Part shown: one piece after another, positions 9,430 to 23,208 of the stretch
Layout: the number at the start of each line of letters is the position of its first letter
Position numbering within the stretch: the first letter of the stretch is position 1
Assembly: GCA_026936325.1 (NCBI GenBank)
Contig: JAPTHN010000042.1
Location: 1,860,001 to 1,924,000, forward strand
DNA from: Platynereis dumerilii
Taxonomy: Eukaryota; Annelida; Polychaeta; Phyllodocida; Nereididae
Direction of reading: 5' to 3'
Length of the DNA: 64,000 bases
The notes under the pieces: generated by a model
Seen by the model: only the letters and a program-made list of their open reading frames with translations
The model's database searches: none
Told to the model about the DNA's origin: nothing
Position numbers and translations under genes: made by a program

Positions 9430-9760
9430 ATAATTTTTTTCCTGCATTTCATCCTGTCTGTCTTTCTCCTCTTCACTCCTCCCTTGCCTCTTCGCCCCTT
9501 CCCTGCTATCTGCTTTCTTCTATAGTTCTCTTTTTCTCTTTTCTACTCTTCTCTTTTCTACTCTTCTCTTCTCCCCTCTCCTCTCTTTTCCTGCACCCTC
9601 TCCTGTCCATCTCTTTTCTACCTATTCTCTATTTTGAAAATTCATGTTACCACCTATCCTCTCTTTCCTCCTGACCTTTCTCTGCTCACCTCTCATATCG
9701 TTATATCCCATCCTCTCCAATCCCCTCTCATTCTCCTTCCTGTCCTTCTTTGACGCCAGT
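9430..9760. repeat. polypyrimidine-rich tract (copy A)
   Basis: The + strand is almost purely C and T for about 300 bases (CTTCTCTTTTCTACTC repeats). The same tract occurs in copy B (22975-23180) and, as purines, in copy C (59440-59540), so it is an inherited part of the segment. It could form triplex or H-DNA. Confidence 0.7.
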
Positions 9761-11479
9761 ATATTCTGCCCAACTTCATATGTGTTAACCTTCGTTTTTT
9801 AACCGAGTTTCATTGAGGAATTTGCATGAATTCCGAAATTCGCAATTGGACAAGTTATCCAGATTTTAAGGGAGATTTTCTTCAAGACATTCCATTGATC
9901 AAATGTTTTGATGCAAAACAAGAACTCTCTACACTTTAGCGGGGGAAAGCAAATGCTCCCTGTGAGAGATCTTTGGTTATCGTCGCTAAAAACAATCATT
10001 CCAGAAAAAAAAGTTGAATGTTAATATAAGATAATGCTGATGCTTTTGAATGCTTTTGAATGACAACGAGACTGTTGTGTATCTTTGTAAGAAGTGTCTT
10101 AGGTTTTGTGAGAACTAAGAAGAGAAAAAAGCAGAATAGAATAGAGGCGAAGCGCCGAGAAAAAATTAGTGAAAAGAAGATATTATCTTTCTATCTCCTT
10201 CCATCTTTTTCTTGAGCTATCTATTTGTATTATATCAATCGGTCCATTTGCCAAATCTAACATCTGAACAAGAAACAAGGTACCAGGTGTTACATAGCAA
10301 TATACATGCACTTACCACATACCATATATCTTCTTCTATAAAACTTAATCTTATTCAATCTAAATCTAATGTATGTTTACTTCCAAAGACTTTTAAAGGA
10401 AAGTATTATGCCAGAAAGTGCTGAACCTCTGAATATATTATTAAGATATTTTTTTCAGGAGAGCTGCTCATATCAGTATTAATTTTTTAGAGAGGAAACT
10501 TAAAGCTTACTTAATTCCACAGGTTTGCAGGGTATTAGAGTTAAGATCCAAATGAAGATTTTATCCTCAGAGTATGTAAGCTTCTTTCTGCTTTGAGCTT
10601 GATGATGTTTGTATTTACAAGAAGATGATGACAAATCTTGAGAATATATCGCATTTTTGCGTGTTATTATAACAAGATCTCCCAAATCAATTTTTCTCAA
10701 TGGAGTTATTTTTTCTTCTCTAAATGGCTATTCCATCCAAACAGTGGCCTTTGCCAAAATTTGTATTGCAAACATTTTGAAAAAATTAGTTTCAGTATGG
10801 AATGATTCATAAAATCAATAAATCATCGATACCAGCGTCTCTCAGACACAAATTTATATATATTTTTCAACATAAAGAAGGGAGTTGCTGTGACAGTGGT
10901 AGGATTTAAAGAGTGAATCTAGTCTTTCATTGGGTATGCAGCTTGTCAAAAATATGCACAACAAATATGCAGTGAGAAAGAGTGATTAGATAGAAAGGAG
11001 TTCCTGTGTATTAAGGTGGGGCTGTTTTTGAAGGATTTTAAGATAGGATTTTGGCATGTGGATCTTAGAAGATCAAAAAGATTAGAAGTATTTTCGTTTA
11101 GAGAATAATTGGCCAACTGCTTTATTGTTTTGGTTCTCTGTTTATCATAACAAAATGGTATCTACATGTATAGAATGCATTCAAGTTAACAAAATATGAC
11201 TATTTTGCCATTTTGCAGTTGATATTTTCACCAGTGCACTGAATGCAGTTGTGTGTCACTTTGAATGAAGTAAACCTCGCCTTTGTGTCTTGTACTGTGA
11301 AACACTGGAAGTTGCATTAGGAGATTGAACTTTAGTTCAGCCAAGGCAGCTGATCATTCAAGAAATCAAATTAGTTTTTTGGTGTGACCCAAAACTCCAC
11401 CAACTCAATCACTTTATGGCGATTAGTGCCAGAGAGTATGTGTTGGGCTTGGACAATACTATTAAGTCTTGCCAGATTC

Positions 11480-12200
11480 ACAAAAAATTTTCAAGTGAAT
11501 GATGGTAAAACAGAAGAATATGAAGTTAAAAGGGGAGAAAATGAAAGCTGGAAAAAATGCAAATATTTAGGAAGCCTTCTAGACACAAAAAATGACATTA
11601 ACAGAGGAGAAATTTTAGCCATAGCTGCTTACAACCAGTTGAAGAAAATCTTGGAAAGCAAGAAAGTGTCGAAAAAGGTTAAAATCAGACTTTTCCGTAG
11701 TCACGTGGAAAGTATATTTTTATACAACTGTGAGTTATGGACAGTGAATAAACAAATAGAGAATGACGTTGACATATTTCAAAGAAAAATACTGCGAAGA
11801 ATCTTAGAAAACATGGCAAGATAGGATATCAAACGAAGAACTATACAGAGGAACCAAGTTAAATCCATGGAGTAAGAGTGTTAAAGAAAGAATATTACAG
11901 TGGTAGGGACATTTATTGAGTCTACCAGAAGAAACCCCGGCAAAGGGAGCGCTAAGAGAAGCGAGAAAATATGTTCAAAGACCAAGGGGAGGGCAGAAAC
12001 AGACCTGGCTGAAATTAGTGGACAAAGATCTTGATAAGCTAAGTATAAATGTTACAGTTGTAAATGGTAATGGTAGGAATAATTACACATATGAATGTTT
12101 TGATCATGAACAGTTAGCTAAAAATAGAAGTATTTGGCAGGTTGTGGTGCGCCGCGCTATGTCGAAAGACGGAAGAGCGTAACAGAAGAAGAAGAAGAAG
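11480..12200 (+). mobile_element. 5'-truncated LINE 3' end (RTE-like), decayed
   Basis: The C-terminal part of a non-LTR reverse transcriptase is readable: KYLGSLLDT, RLFRSHVESIFLYNCELWTV, FQRKILRRIL, then in another frame NEELYRGTKL and SLPEETPAKGALREARK, PRGGQKQTWLKL, ending SKDGRA and TAA. There is one frameshift near 11815 and one in-frame stop (TAG near 11904). The 3' tail is (GAA)n. Copies B and C carry the uninterrupted host sequence (CCAGATTAGTG), which places the insertion between 11479 and 12201 with a short duplication of GATTC. The clade is inferred from the motif pattern (RTE or a close relative). Confidence 0.8.
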
Positions 12201-12790
12201 ATTCGCAGAGATGGCTTGATTCCCAATGAAACTGCCTAAAATTCTTTGTTCAATGCTTTGTAAACTTATTTTTATTCCAAAAAGGCACATGTTGCAATAT
12301 CTTGTTTATGTAGGTGCTCTTATAAATCGGATATATTTGATGTGAACAAGAAATCACCAATTTAAAACACAGCACAGTACAAATTCTATTCATTGACAAC
12401 ATGAAATTGCGATCATTTTCTGGATTTAGAATTTTAGTAATTTTCAGTGTGAGTGTTTTCTGCAGTTTAATAAAATATTCCATTCACTCCAACAGAGCAT
12501 TGCATTAACTTTTGCCGGTGTATCCGACTCCTGTTCAAGTTTATGTCAACTCATTTTTCTCTCCACTACCTTTCTCCCTAGATGCGCAGCAGACTTGTGG
12601 CTGAGCTGGTGTATAAATGTCCCTTCATATCTTTGTTGACTTTCTACTTGTCTTATATATCTATGTGTGTTTTTGTTTTTCTGTGTGAGTGAATTCCTGC
12701 ACAATAGCACATTAGTGGTTAATCCCCAGAGTAAAAAGATGGGCCCATAATACTCGCCTAAATGACTCCATACATGATTGTATACTTGAA

Positions 12791-13265
12791 AACTAAAAAA
12801 AAGGAACAAGTTCTAAAAAGGAATGGCAAATAATTAAGCATTATGCCATTCCATTTTGTACTTTCCTTTAAGATTTGCAAAGTTCACACCTTCATAGGTA
12901 GCTGGGGGGATGACAATAAAATGTAATCAGCTTTGTTGGTTACCTCATGGCAAGTAATACACCTTGTTGCAACCATATCAAGTGGTTAAACACGAGTGGT
13001 AGTCATTGAGCAGTGCATGCAAATCAAATAGCTTTGTCACATTCATGAAAACGTTGTGCAGCTGGCACTCACCCAGACAAAATCGAACGATAATGTGCTG
13101 AAATGAAGTAGATGGACTTGAGGTTCAAATAGTTTGGGAAGCTTGAATATTGAGCGAAAGTGAAAAGTGATGCAGAGAAATAGACCGCATGACCCATAAA
13201 AATGTTGCACTGCTTGTTACAATAAGTGCCACATGTACCAATAAAAATACTTTGTGGTATGGTTG
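12791..13265. other. AT-rich DNA without a recognised feature
   Basis: No ORF, repeat partner or structured RNA recognised. It lies between the end of copy A and a LINE. Confidence 0.5.
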
Positions 13266-13269
13266 GTGA

Positions 13270-14905
13270 AAGACATAATACACCAAAGTTTGTATTTTTT
13301 ATTTATTTTTTTTATTTTTCTAAATATATTTATTCAGGATAAAAGTTTCTTAGAACAAACTGTTTTTCAAACTAGTCCTGACAATGATAACAATGAGAAT
13401 AAAATATATACAAAAAGAGAAAAAAAAAAAAAAAAGATTAAAAAAGTTATATACATATAAACATGGAAATACTTTAACATTAAAACTTGATAAAACATTA
13501 TGTAGACTTGATAAATGCTTTGAGTTTACATTTAAAAACATCAATAGACATAGATGACTTGAGTTGACCAGGCAATTTGTTCCATAACATAGCACCATAT
13601 TAAGTAAATGAATTTTTAAGAGCTGAATTACAAGGAAAAAGCATTAAAACATCATATGAATCGCTAGACCTGAGAGCATAATTAACATTGACTTCATTGC
13701 AGAGTGTTACATTATTAGACAGATAAGCTGGAGCAGCACCATGTATACGTTTAAAATATTGCAACAATGTAAAATAGTCACGACGTTGGACAACGTTCAT
13801 CCATCCTAGAGACTTAACAAGGTCAGCGCCCCTAATATTAATATAATCGAAATTGCCAGTTATAACATGTGCGGCATAATCTTGTAGACGTTGTACTTTC
13901 TGAATATTTGAAGAAGTGGTATAAACCCATGAACATATAGCATACTCAATAACATATTGTAAGGAAGAAATATAAATTTTGTTAAGTACATGAACTGGGG
14001 TAATATGTTTAAGACGTGCTAATCTATTTATCTTGTAACCAAGAGATCTACAAATTTTCTGCACTTGAACATCCCATGTAAGATGGTTGTTGAGTCTAAC
14101 ACCCAAATACTTAGCAGTGTCAGTCTGCTGGAGCAACTGATTCTCTATCTTAACTTCATTATTTGTAACAGTAACATATGAATATTTACTAGAAATAAGC
14201 ATGACATTACTTTTTGCAATATTTAAACATAGACGATTAGGCTTATACCATGAGCTAACAGAATCAATACAATTTTGAAGGGCAGAGTTTACTTGAGAGA
14301 CATCAGAACCATTACAATATATTAAAGTGTCATCTGCATATAAGTTACATGAAAATAGGCCTACAAATTGAGATATATCATTGACAAAAATCGTGAATAA
14401 CACTGGTGCTAAAACTGTTCTTTGAGGAACTCCAATATTAACCATATTTTTAGATGATAATTTGTTATTTACAGAAACTGGTTTTAATCTATTGAGCAAA
14501 TAATTATTAAACCATGAGAGTTCATTATCAATAATACCATAATAGCTCAGTGTCTTCTTAAAAGTATATTGTGATCGATTGTGTCAAAACACTTTTTAAT
14601 GTCAAGTAGGCACACACCGGTAAGAAGCTTGTCACACATGTTGTCGATAAAGTCATCAGTTACTCTGAGGATGGAGGTTTGCGTACTATGGTGTTCACGG
14701 TATGCAGACTTGTCGATGTTGATGTAGTCATTGAGGACCATATACTGCATCAGTTGACGTTGAACATTCCTTTCAAATATCTTGGCAATGTGTGCTGTGA
14801 TCGCAATTGGTCTGTAGTTGTTGTGGTCTTGTAAACTGCCCTTGCCTTTATATAAGGGTGTTACACGGGCCAGCTTCAAAGTTTGTAAGATTTATTACAA
14901 AATTT
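13270..14905 (-). mobile_element. CR1-like LINE fragment with reverse transcriptase, 5'-truncated
   Basis: Read on -, the frame at about 14905-14547 gives LKLARVTPLYKGKG, NYRPIAITAHIAKIFERNV, HHSTQTSILRVTDDF, GVCLLDIKKCFDTIDHNIL; after a one-base shift near 14565 it goes on as KKTLSYYGIIDNELSWF and the ORF 14499-13600: GVPQRTVLAPVLFTIFVNDI, catalytic YADDTLIY, KYLGVRLNNHLTW, down to LPA-type C-terminal repeats (YFKRIHGAAPAYL). These are the palm and thumb of a CR1/L2-group reverse transcriptase. The endonuclease domain and first RT motifs are missing. The 3' non-coding end (13270-13600) is A/T-rich. The frame is otherwise open, so the copy is fairly young. Confidence 0.82.
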
Positions 14906-16290
14906 CCAATATATTGTACTATGATAGACCTGTGGTCCTATACAATAAAATTGCAACTAGACAAGTCTGTCAATGCTTTAACAAGAAAAGTACCCTTAAA
15001 AAAGGGTACTGTATCGATCTTACCATGAACCTGAGGGTATGTGGGATGTAATAAAAGGTTTTGATATCTTAAAGAGTGCATTTCTATGAAATAAATACCC
15101 TTAGAAAAATTCCAAAGCCCCTGTCCTTGTTTCATGAAAATATTACATAGCCAAGGATGTGTAGAAAAAGAAACTTTTGTTATGTAAAACCACCTGTTTG
15201 TCTATGAGTTTGTTAATTGCTACATGCACAGTGTACATGCTTTTCAGTACTGTTTAATAGTGTGTGATTTCAGGCCTGAAAAATAACCCCTCCCCCCAAC
15301 AAAAAAAAATCATGAATCTGCCACTGGTTTGCTGTGGCCACTTTGAATTAATGCAGCGTAATGCGCCGAAAAGGTTTTTGCGAAGTTAATATTGATAATA
15401 GAGCAAAATTAATAAGTGCTTTGAATTTGGAGGAGTTTACTTGATATATGCAGGTTTTTGAATTTTGAAAATCGGACTTGTAAGTTTTTTTATGAGTTAA
15501 GACATTGATACAAAATGAGGGCTGTAGAGGTCTTGGCCTTCTTCAAGTGCTTGTATATAACAAATTATAGAACCATCCAGGTATAGCATGAAATATAGCA
15601 TGACCGAATCTACTATCATATTTAAGATCATCATTTTTCATTTAATCAAAGTGGACAAACAGCTGCAAAGATCATAAAATGTGTCACCAGGAGTCAGTAT
15701 CACGTCTTTCTTTTGCTGAATATTTGCAAGTCTATCGGAATGGATTTTGCCACTTCTGTTTATTGCTGATTTCATTGGAAATCTGTGGCACATCTATTTG
15801 ATCAAGTGTCTATAAAAAGACAATATAATATTTGAGAAACTGTTTAATGAAATGGAATGAAGAAATATTCAGATCATAAAATTCTATTAAAATCTCTACG
15901 GATCCCTGTAACAGTTATTGATTTGCTCAGTTCATAATACATCTACTACAGAAACATAAAAGAAGAGAGCGAAGGATCCAGACGTTTTAAAATCCTCGCT
16001 GTTGATAGAGTAATTAACATAAAATTAACATAAAAAGTATTTTATGACTGATAGACTGATAGTCCATCACGCAGTGCACAAAAAGCGGTATGCGAGCAAT
16101 TCATCCAGTTAAATATTCGTGAATGCAAGCAAATCTTTCCTTTGTTCATGCACTTTTCAAAATTGAGGAGAACATTGCTTTATTAATGTTATAACACAGT
16201 AAATAAATTATATATTTTAATTTTACTGAACAATCTCGTCCTTTGTTGCTTCCATACGCTGTGAAATTCTGCCACTAAGGCAATTTTATA
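14906..16290. other. AT-rich unique-looking DNA
   Basis: No coding region is supported. A C-rich patch at 15280-15340 (CCCCTCCCCCC then ATGAATCTGCCACTGG) resembles the end of a hAT-type repeat but has no partner. The rest shows nothing recognisable. Confidence 0.4.
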
Positions 16291-16299
16291 TGTCCTTGT

Positions 16300-16690
16300 A
16301 TGACTCACAGGCCTGCTTAGTGACACCATTGACGGTGAGGGGGATGTTATTTTCCAGCATAAAATGACCAACGGTGTACTTAGCTCTGTAGACCCGCTTC
16401 TTGTAATTACATGCTCTGTGAGAGTCCAGTGAGTTGACAGGTCCACCTGCTTGTCTGCCCACATTTCACCATCAGGCGAGGGTGAAAGTCAAAAAAGGAA
16501 TATGGGACCTTGCAAGCGGAAGGTTTGCTCGGCCTCTCATCTTTCCGCAATACATCATAGCCCGAAGCTTGTTAGTAATTGTGGTTGCCATTATCCAACT
16601 TCTGAGCCGGAATCATCTGCCTTTTATGGCATTAGAAATGTTACTCTAAATATTGATGATGCAAACAGAGCAACAGTTATCTAGTGATAT
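16300..16690 (+). repeat. duplicated block shared with 53340-54190
   Basis: TTGACAGGTCCACCTGC, GGAATATGGGACCTTGCAAG, CGGAAGGTTTG, CATCTTTCCGCAATACAT and CATTATCCAACTTCTGA recur in the same order at 53398-54090, where other DNA (a TCTA tract and a LINE tail) separates them. On - a short frame (GGPVNSLDSHRACNYKKRVYRAKYTVGH...) looks protein-like but is short and matches no family I know. Confidence 0.6.
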
Positions 16691-16699
16691 AGAAAGTAT

Positions 16700-17640
16700 G
16701 CAACCCAACAGTATTTGAATTGTTCATGGAGCAATTTGGCAAAGTTATTTTAGCAAGATGTATTAATGATACAGCGCAATGTGTGTATATAGTATTTCTT
16801 TTTTTGTGTGCATACATTGTGTAAGGAGTGTATAAATGAGGTAAAATCAAATATTACAGATTTAGTGGTCACTAAGTCTCGCATGGAAAGAAGTATAAAG
16901 AATTGTATTATCAGCTGTGTATAAAGTGTATAACTATATTTATTATTATTACTTATTAGACAAATGTAAATTTATCTGCTATTTGATAATTGGTCATGAA
17001 ATGATTTTGTGTTTGAATGAGTTCAAAGCAAAAATGACTGACCAGACCAAAAGGGATTCTGCATTTACATCAGATTTGTGGATAACAACACTGATCCTTT
17101 CATTTAAAAGATATGCAGTATGCACAACTCTAAAAATAATATGCTGTAGCACACAGTGCAGCAGACTGTTTTAAGTTTGAACTTACTGAAGCTTTTTCAG
17201 AGGGATGGCAATGTGTAACATTGAGAATACTACAGCATGTACAATGTTATAAGATACTTCAATTTTCTGTTGTGTAATCTTCCACTTACACATCACATAC
17301 AAGGACGCTCTCACGCGACACCCCAGCTGCGTATAAGTACTATTGATTAGAGCTCTTCTAAACTATCAATGATCTCTAAGCCTTCTTTACTTCAACATGC
17401 AAGGCTGAGTACCTTTGGTAACTGCTCTCTCCCTTTCAATCCTAACCAACACAGCCTGTGATATATTTGTATACACACATATTGCACCCTGATATTCGTG
17501 AATAAAAAGCCAGTTTGAAGGGCTGTTTGGTAGTGAACATAGGACAAGGAACAGTAAACAAACATGAACAATTTCTGAACTGGATTCTTCAAGTTGACGA
17601 GTCAGAAGAAAAATTAAGACATATGAAGATATATAGTGGA
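16700..17640. other. AT-rich DNA without a recognised feature
   Basis: Short chance ORFs only. No repeat partner in the window was noticed. Confidence 0.4.
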
Positions 17641-17649
17641 TTATTTCCC

Positions 17650-19400
17650 ATTTGAGGGAAAAAACTTCATTTGTACTTATTAGAATAATTAGTGTATTGT
17701 GTGTCCCAAAGAGAGACTACAGCCCCACAAGGGACCAGATTATTCCCACAGAAATTTGGGATGATCTTATAGAACAGGGACCATTGTCCACTGTGTTACA
17801 AAAGTGGGTTAAAGTTATATTGCTGTATTTCTTGGAATAATCATGTAGTGATCTCATAGCTTACTTGTGGAAGGTCTGTGATAAAGTGCCTTAAGATTTA
17901 TGTATATATTTACTTTTATGATTGCCTCAGGCAAGGATACTTGGCCTTCATTATACATACCATTGTACAATTAATGAGCACTCAAAGATGTGGAATGCCT
18001 TAAGAAGCACTTATGATGATAGAGCTATACTACACAGTTCTAAATATCTGCAGATGAAGAATAACAAGCAGCAACTATTGCAGGTTTAGATACAGGCACA
18101 AGAGATATCCTTGTTCACTACAAAGCATTAATGGAATTACATAAGCTGTCAATGGTTCCATGCACTAAGTCGCAATGAGTATAAAAAGTATTGCATGATA
18201 TTACAAAAATCTATGCATTTGAAACAATATAACTATCTGTCAGAAAGTATGTATGGGCTACAGGAATCGACTTTTCATGTATTTTTTATCCCTCTTTAAA
18301 ACTCTATTCGAAACTATTGATACAACATCTCAAGAAAATAGTTTACTACGATGATTTGTGTCAAATACAGACAAAAAGTTTAAAGAACAACCCAGAACAT
18401 TTTCTAATGAAAATAGTATTTTATATTGATAACTATCGTCACAGTAACACAGATTCATTGTTTCTTTCCCATTTGAGGAGAAAAAAAGATGGTAATTGAA
18501 ACAATCCGTGTTAGTAATTGAAACAATGCGTGTTAGTCATATCTACTTTAAGATATGTATTGTAAGATCGCTTTTCAGAGACCAACACGCTGATATGTGG
18601 ACGCCCTGCCCCGTACTAGGTGGTATTATTGATGGACCAAAGAAGAATCTAAAGCCCAACAAGAGACCAGACGATGCCTACACAGTCTTGGGCTGGTCTA
18701 TATGTCAGGGACCATTGACCACTGCATTTCACATTTATTCAAAAGAATAACCGCATGACAATTTGGGAACCTCAGTTATCTGTAATAATGTGTCTAAAGA
18801 TGAGTTTCTTTATATATTTGCTTTCATGATTGCCTGAGGCAGTGATAATTACTTAGAGCTGTTCTTAGACATCATCATACACATCATAGGCCACTTAATT
18901 GGTACTCCGTGATGTGGACTGCCCTAAGAAGCACTCATGATGGCAGAGCTATACTACACAGCAATATCTGCAGATGAAGCATAATAAGTGCCAGCTATAT
19001 CAGAGATGAGAGATTGTTAGATGGTTCCAGACAGCTTAAGATGCAAGCATATGGGAGATGCCTGCTCACCACAAAGCAGTAATGGAATGACATAAGCTGT
19101 CAATAGTTTCATGCACCGGATCACAATAAGTATAAAAAAAGCATTGTGTGATATGGCAAAAATCTACGCGGTTGAAACTCTCTGAAAAAAAAAATGCATG
19201 GGGCTACATGAATGGCCTAGACATTTATTTCTTTGTCCTTCCTAAAAGCTCTTTCTGAAACTACTAATAACAACATCTCAAGAAATAATTTGCTGATGAT
19301 TTGCGCTTGATATAGATAATCATTATATAATTTTCAAGAACACTGTTTTGTATAAAATAAACTTTATGTTGATGACTCAATTCACACCTACATAGATTCA
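17650..19400 (+). repeat. diverged direct tandem duplication, unit about 0.9 kb
   Basis: 17700-18450 and 18640-19400 match in order: CCAACAAGAGACCAG/CCACAAGGGACCAG, CAGGGACCATTG, ATTGCCT(C/G)AGGCA, AAGAAGCAC, GCAGATGAAG, CATAAGCTGTCAAT, and the AACATCTCAAGAAA end. The offset is about 912-950 bases. The second unit is contiguous with copy B. Confidence 0.75.
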
Positions 19401-21530
19401 AGATAGAGTGGACTCCCTCATGTGTGTCTAATTCTAATATGTATGAAATTAAACTGTCCAGGATTCTGCATCACAATTCTCTGGTCAAGTCCCAAAGATC
19501 ATATATAAATACAAAAGGCTTCACCAAAGGAAATAGTCCGATGATCTTCCAATTTTATATTCCAGAGGCATTTTCCCGTCAATTACCACCGAGTCTCATG
19601 ATCAAGTCTCACCAAGGGTGAGAGTTCAAGTTGCACTTTAAGTGAGCGAAGGAGAAAATACACTCAGAAAAGGAAGGGCATATGCGGCATATGTTGTTTC
19701 CCATAGATGTTATGGAGTATATTATATCCAAGCATCTATTTTCTACTTCAACATTTTTCAAAAATGAAGTGACAGAAAGTAAGTTTTGTGTCAAAAGATG
19801 TGAAAAGGAAATACTCCTCTGAAAAAAGGATATTGTCTAATGTTTAGAATTTTGGTAGATGCAATTACGTATCGTTATGTAGAATAGTCATTGTCAATTT
19901 TGTGTATAATATTGTGTGATGGTCCTAGCCAGTTACCCTTAAATGTCAACTTTGTTGTAAAATAGGTCAGCATGAGATTCTTACTTATCATAGGCCACAA
20001 TTTTTTTATGGAGCAGCTTGGGTAACTGGTCCAATCTTAAAGGCATGCCACTGCCCCTGTAATAATGCCAATGCTTTCTAGGCTTATCCTTATCTCTTTC
20101 TTGATATAGACGCTCCTCATATCCTAGAGGACATGAACCATTGTTTCAGAAGGCATACCCTTGTTTCAGAAACAGCCCAGCATGGCTTATCTTAAGCTAA
20201 TATCAAATGAATAAAGCTAATGCATGATTGCTCAGGATGAACTCATCTATAAAACTGCCAAGATCCATAGAATATGAATTGTTGTGGTCTTGCTGAGATC
20301 ATTATTTGGTAAGCTATAACGGTATGAAGAAGCAAGTATGTAACTCTGCTTTGTTAGCAATTCCGATGAACCATCATTTTCAAAATCAGTAGGCAGAAGA
20401 ATTTGAAGAACTGCTTGTCCCTTAAGTCTCTATTAAATGCCAAAACATGGAAATATGAAGGGTAATTCAAACTTTAGTAGCCTTGATGGCAATCAATGAA
20501 CTTTCAAAAAATGCTCCTTTCTTAGTGCCTCACTGAACAATGTATTTTCTTAATTGTTTGTGTTTTTATAGAGAAATTTGTTTCCAAAAATACACTTGTT
20601 TCTGGGAAACAGAAATTTCAAGTCGAGTTTTTTAAACTATTGTTGCAAGAGCACTTCTTTTAATACGACAATAAAACCTTGAGTAAAATGAATGAAATTT
20701 CGTAATCCTTTTGAAATATTGTTTGACCGCCTTAATGACAAGTTGAACTGTTACAAATACATTGTGCAGTTTTGTTGAATGATTATGCACACATGAAAAT
20801 GAACACTTGAAGGCAAAACCAATAATCAGTAATTTTTTTTGCTTGCAATCCTTGCTTCAAATATGATGCTTTCATACAATGTGCTTATTTCACTCCATGT
20901 TTTAGCTATATTTTTTGTCCAATCTAATTTCACCCCTGGCACTATTTCTTTTCAGTTTTCACACCTCCCCATGCCATCACGTCATTAGGGGCACAGAAGA
21001 CATTAATAACAGCCAAAAAGGCCATTTATTGGTAAGTGCGTTTCATCATTGAATAATCATTCAATGGCATTCTATGTGGCTCCAAAACACATGTATGTTA
21101 CTTTGTTCAACATTCAATCAATCCAGTTCCTGCGACGACCACAGGCCTTAAAGTGCTTTCTACAGCAGTTTTAATTAAGCAGTCAATTTAATGGTCACTT
21201 TCCACACAGAACATTAAGAACATTGGATAGGTTCATTACAGTCCATGAACCTATCAGATTAACTTAAAATGTTTCACAAGACGTGAGTGAACTTGGAATC
21301 TCAAGATTATTCGAAGCAGTGTAAGGAATAGCGTTAATTCATAACTATTGTTGCTGTCTTGTATTCAGCCCTGTCTTTGTTGCTTCCAGTGTAGCAAGTC
21401 AGGCATAGCAATTTCTCTCTGATAATTCATCTGAAATGGTAGCCTAGCGTCTTATTTCAAATTTAAAGATTGACATGCATATGGACCAACAAACAGATGA
21501 ATACTACACTAAAGAAGCATCACAATTATA

Positions 21531-22590
21531 GTAAACTGAACCAAATTAAAAACGCAAAACTATTGCTAGGGCTTTATTTTTGTGTATAAGTTTCAGATGG
21601 GCTTTTGAGTTTATGTATATGTATAATCAGGTGTCAAAGAACTTAGTTGCTTAAAATCACTCAATTGTGACCATTTCTTGTGTGTCTGTTGCTAGGTTTG
21701 TCACATTGGGGTATGGCCACTGGATGGGGGTATTAAGCACCCCATAGGGCAAATCTAATGATTTCTTGTGAAAGCTTGAAGAAAATGATGAAAAAGGCCA
21801 CACAGTTCACTTCAATAAGTGCCATGTAAGTCGTTAAAAAATTTGATTTTTGGAAAGTCAGAGCAGAGTTTGTCACACACAATGATATTCCAATGCAACA
21901 ATGCAGCCATGGAAACAAGACCTCAAACGGCCTGTACAATAGCTGAGTCACCAAAAGTCTTATGGTCTATCAGAAAGACCTAACACAACCTCTATAACAG
22001 CTTACCAGGTGAAAATTGGCACTATGTGTGCCGGTGTGTCCTCCTTTTGCTATTCTAACAACCTGACATCTGATGCCGCAAGAAAAGCCATGAGGAGGGT
22101 ACACTTGGAATTACTGCTTGTCCTATGGCTGCTATAAAGGGTGTGTAAGGTCGTTTTGATGGACCCTAAGCCTTTTACCACTCCCAGGCTATTTGAGGAC
22201 CTGTTTCCACAGTTGCATTGTTTCACTGGAATATCATTGTGTGTGACAAACTTTGACATGACTTCTTAAAGAACAAAATTGTAGCATGTTAAGTGATCAC
22301 AACTGAAGTGAATTGTATGGCCTTTTCCATCATTTTCTTCAAGCTTTCACATGAAATCATCAGATTTGCTCAGTGGGATGCCTAATGCCCCTGTCCACTT
22401 GCCATACCCCAATGTGATAAACTTGGCCGTATTATTGCAAATAATGGTCACACTTGAATGATTTTTGTAACTGAGTCCTTTGATACCTGATTACACACAT
22501 GCATACATTAAATAGTCCATCAGAAGCAAATTCAGAAAAATAAACCCCTTGGAACAGTTTTGCGTTTTTTATTTGGCTCAGTTTATATCT
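21531..22590. repeat. foldback element about 1.06 kb with ~400-bp arms
   Basis: Arms 21531-21960 and about 22190-22590 are reverse complements over their whole length (AAAAACGCAAAACT; TCACATTGGGGTATGGC; GAAAGCTTGAAGAAAATGATG; CACACACAATGATATTCCA). The 230-base middle is not repeated. It is absent from copy A at the matching point (near 7800). No ORF of note, so it is non-autonomous. Confidence 0.8.
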
Positions 22591-22974
22591 TTTACATACT
22601 CACAATATTTTTCAAGCACCAGGGAGCAGTTTTCTTGAAAGAGTTTACTCTATCTCAAGGAAATATTTATATACCCTTGGAATACTGCACCCATTATTGC
22701 AGGAATATAACAGTGTCTCCCAAGCACTAGGTGTAATTACTGCCTTCCATAACGATGATATGGAGTAGCTATTAAGCAAGTGTCTCCTAATTTTCTTAAC
22801 AGCCCTATTTTTAGAACATCATTGATCAACATATGGCTTGGCTATCTACAGCAACGCTAACGTCACTGTGTCCTGCTGTATTCTTATAGTGATAATTTAT
22901 GTGTCTTTTTCTGCACAATCAATCAATCTTTTTTGTTATTCATCATTTTATCTTGTTTCCTTTTGTCTTCTTCA

Positions 22975-23180
22975 CTCCTCTCTCCCCTCGTGTCATCTCA
23001 TCTCATCTCTTTTTGCCTCGCCTCTTCTCCTTTTCTCTCTTCTTCCCTTATCTTCTTCTCTCTCCTCTTATATCCCATCTTTTGCCTTTCCTTTCTCCTG
23101 TCCACCTCCTCTCTAATTTAATTTCTCTCCCAAATATCATCCCCACCACCTACCCGTTCTCTCCTCCCAAGTCTTCTCTG
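22975..23180. repeat. polypyrimidine-rich tract (copy B)
   Basis: C/T-only stretches on + (CTCATCTCATCTC, TTCTCTCTTCTTCCC), matching the tract in copy A. The apparent ORFs here are serine- and leucine-rich products of the skewed base content. Confidence 0.65.
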
Positions 23181-23208
23181 CTCACCTCTCCTGTTATGAT
23201 TATTATAA

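Larger units (their letters stand above)
6376..12790 (+). repeat. low-copy segment, copy A
   Basis: This stretch aligns by eye with copy B and, inverted, with copy C. Anchors: 6440-6500 with 19200-19280; 6640-6900 with 20860-21130 (TTTCACCCCTGGCAC, AACAGCCAAAAAGGCCATT); 7720-7790 with 21370-21450; 9230-9390 with 22720-22890; 9960-10740 with 23870-24740; 10980-11090 with 25480-25540; 11280-11475 with 41120-41320; 12205-12790 with 41330-41830. Copy A lacks the 15 kb insertion of copy B but has its own: foldback 7079-7672, MITE 8755-9115, LINE 11480-12200. No convincing coding sequence is seen; the rest is AT-rich. Confidence 0.75.

Noticed and set aside
12546-12809. 87-codon frame on - shared with copies B and C
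   Set aside because: The copy B version has several stops and no family match; more likely chance openness in a shared non-coding segment.
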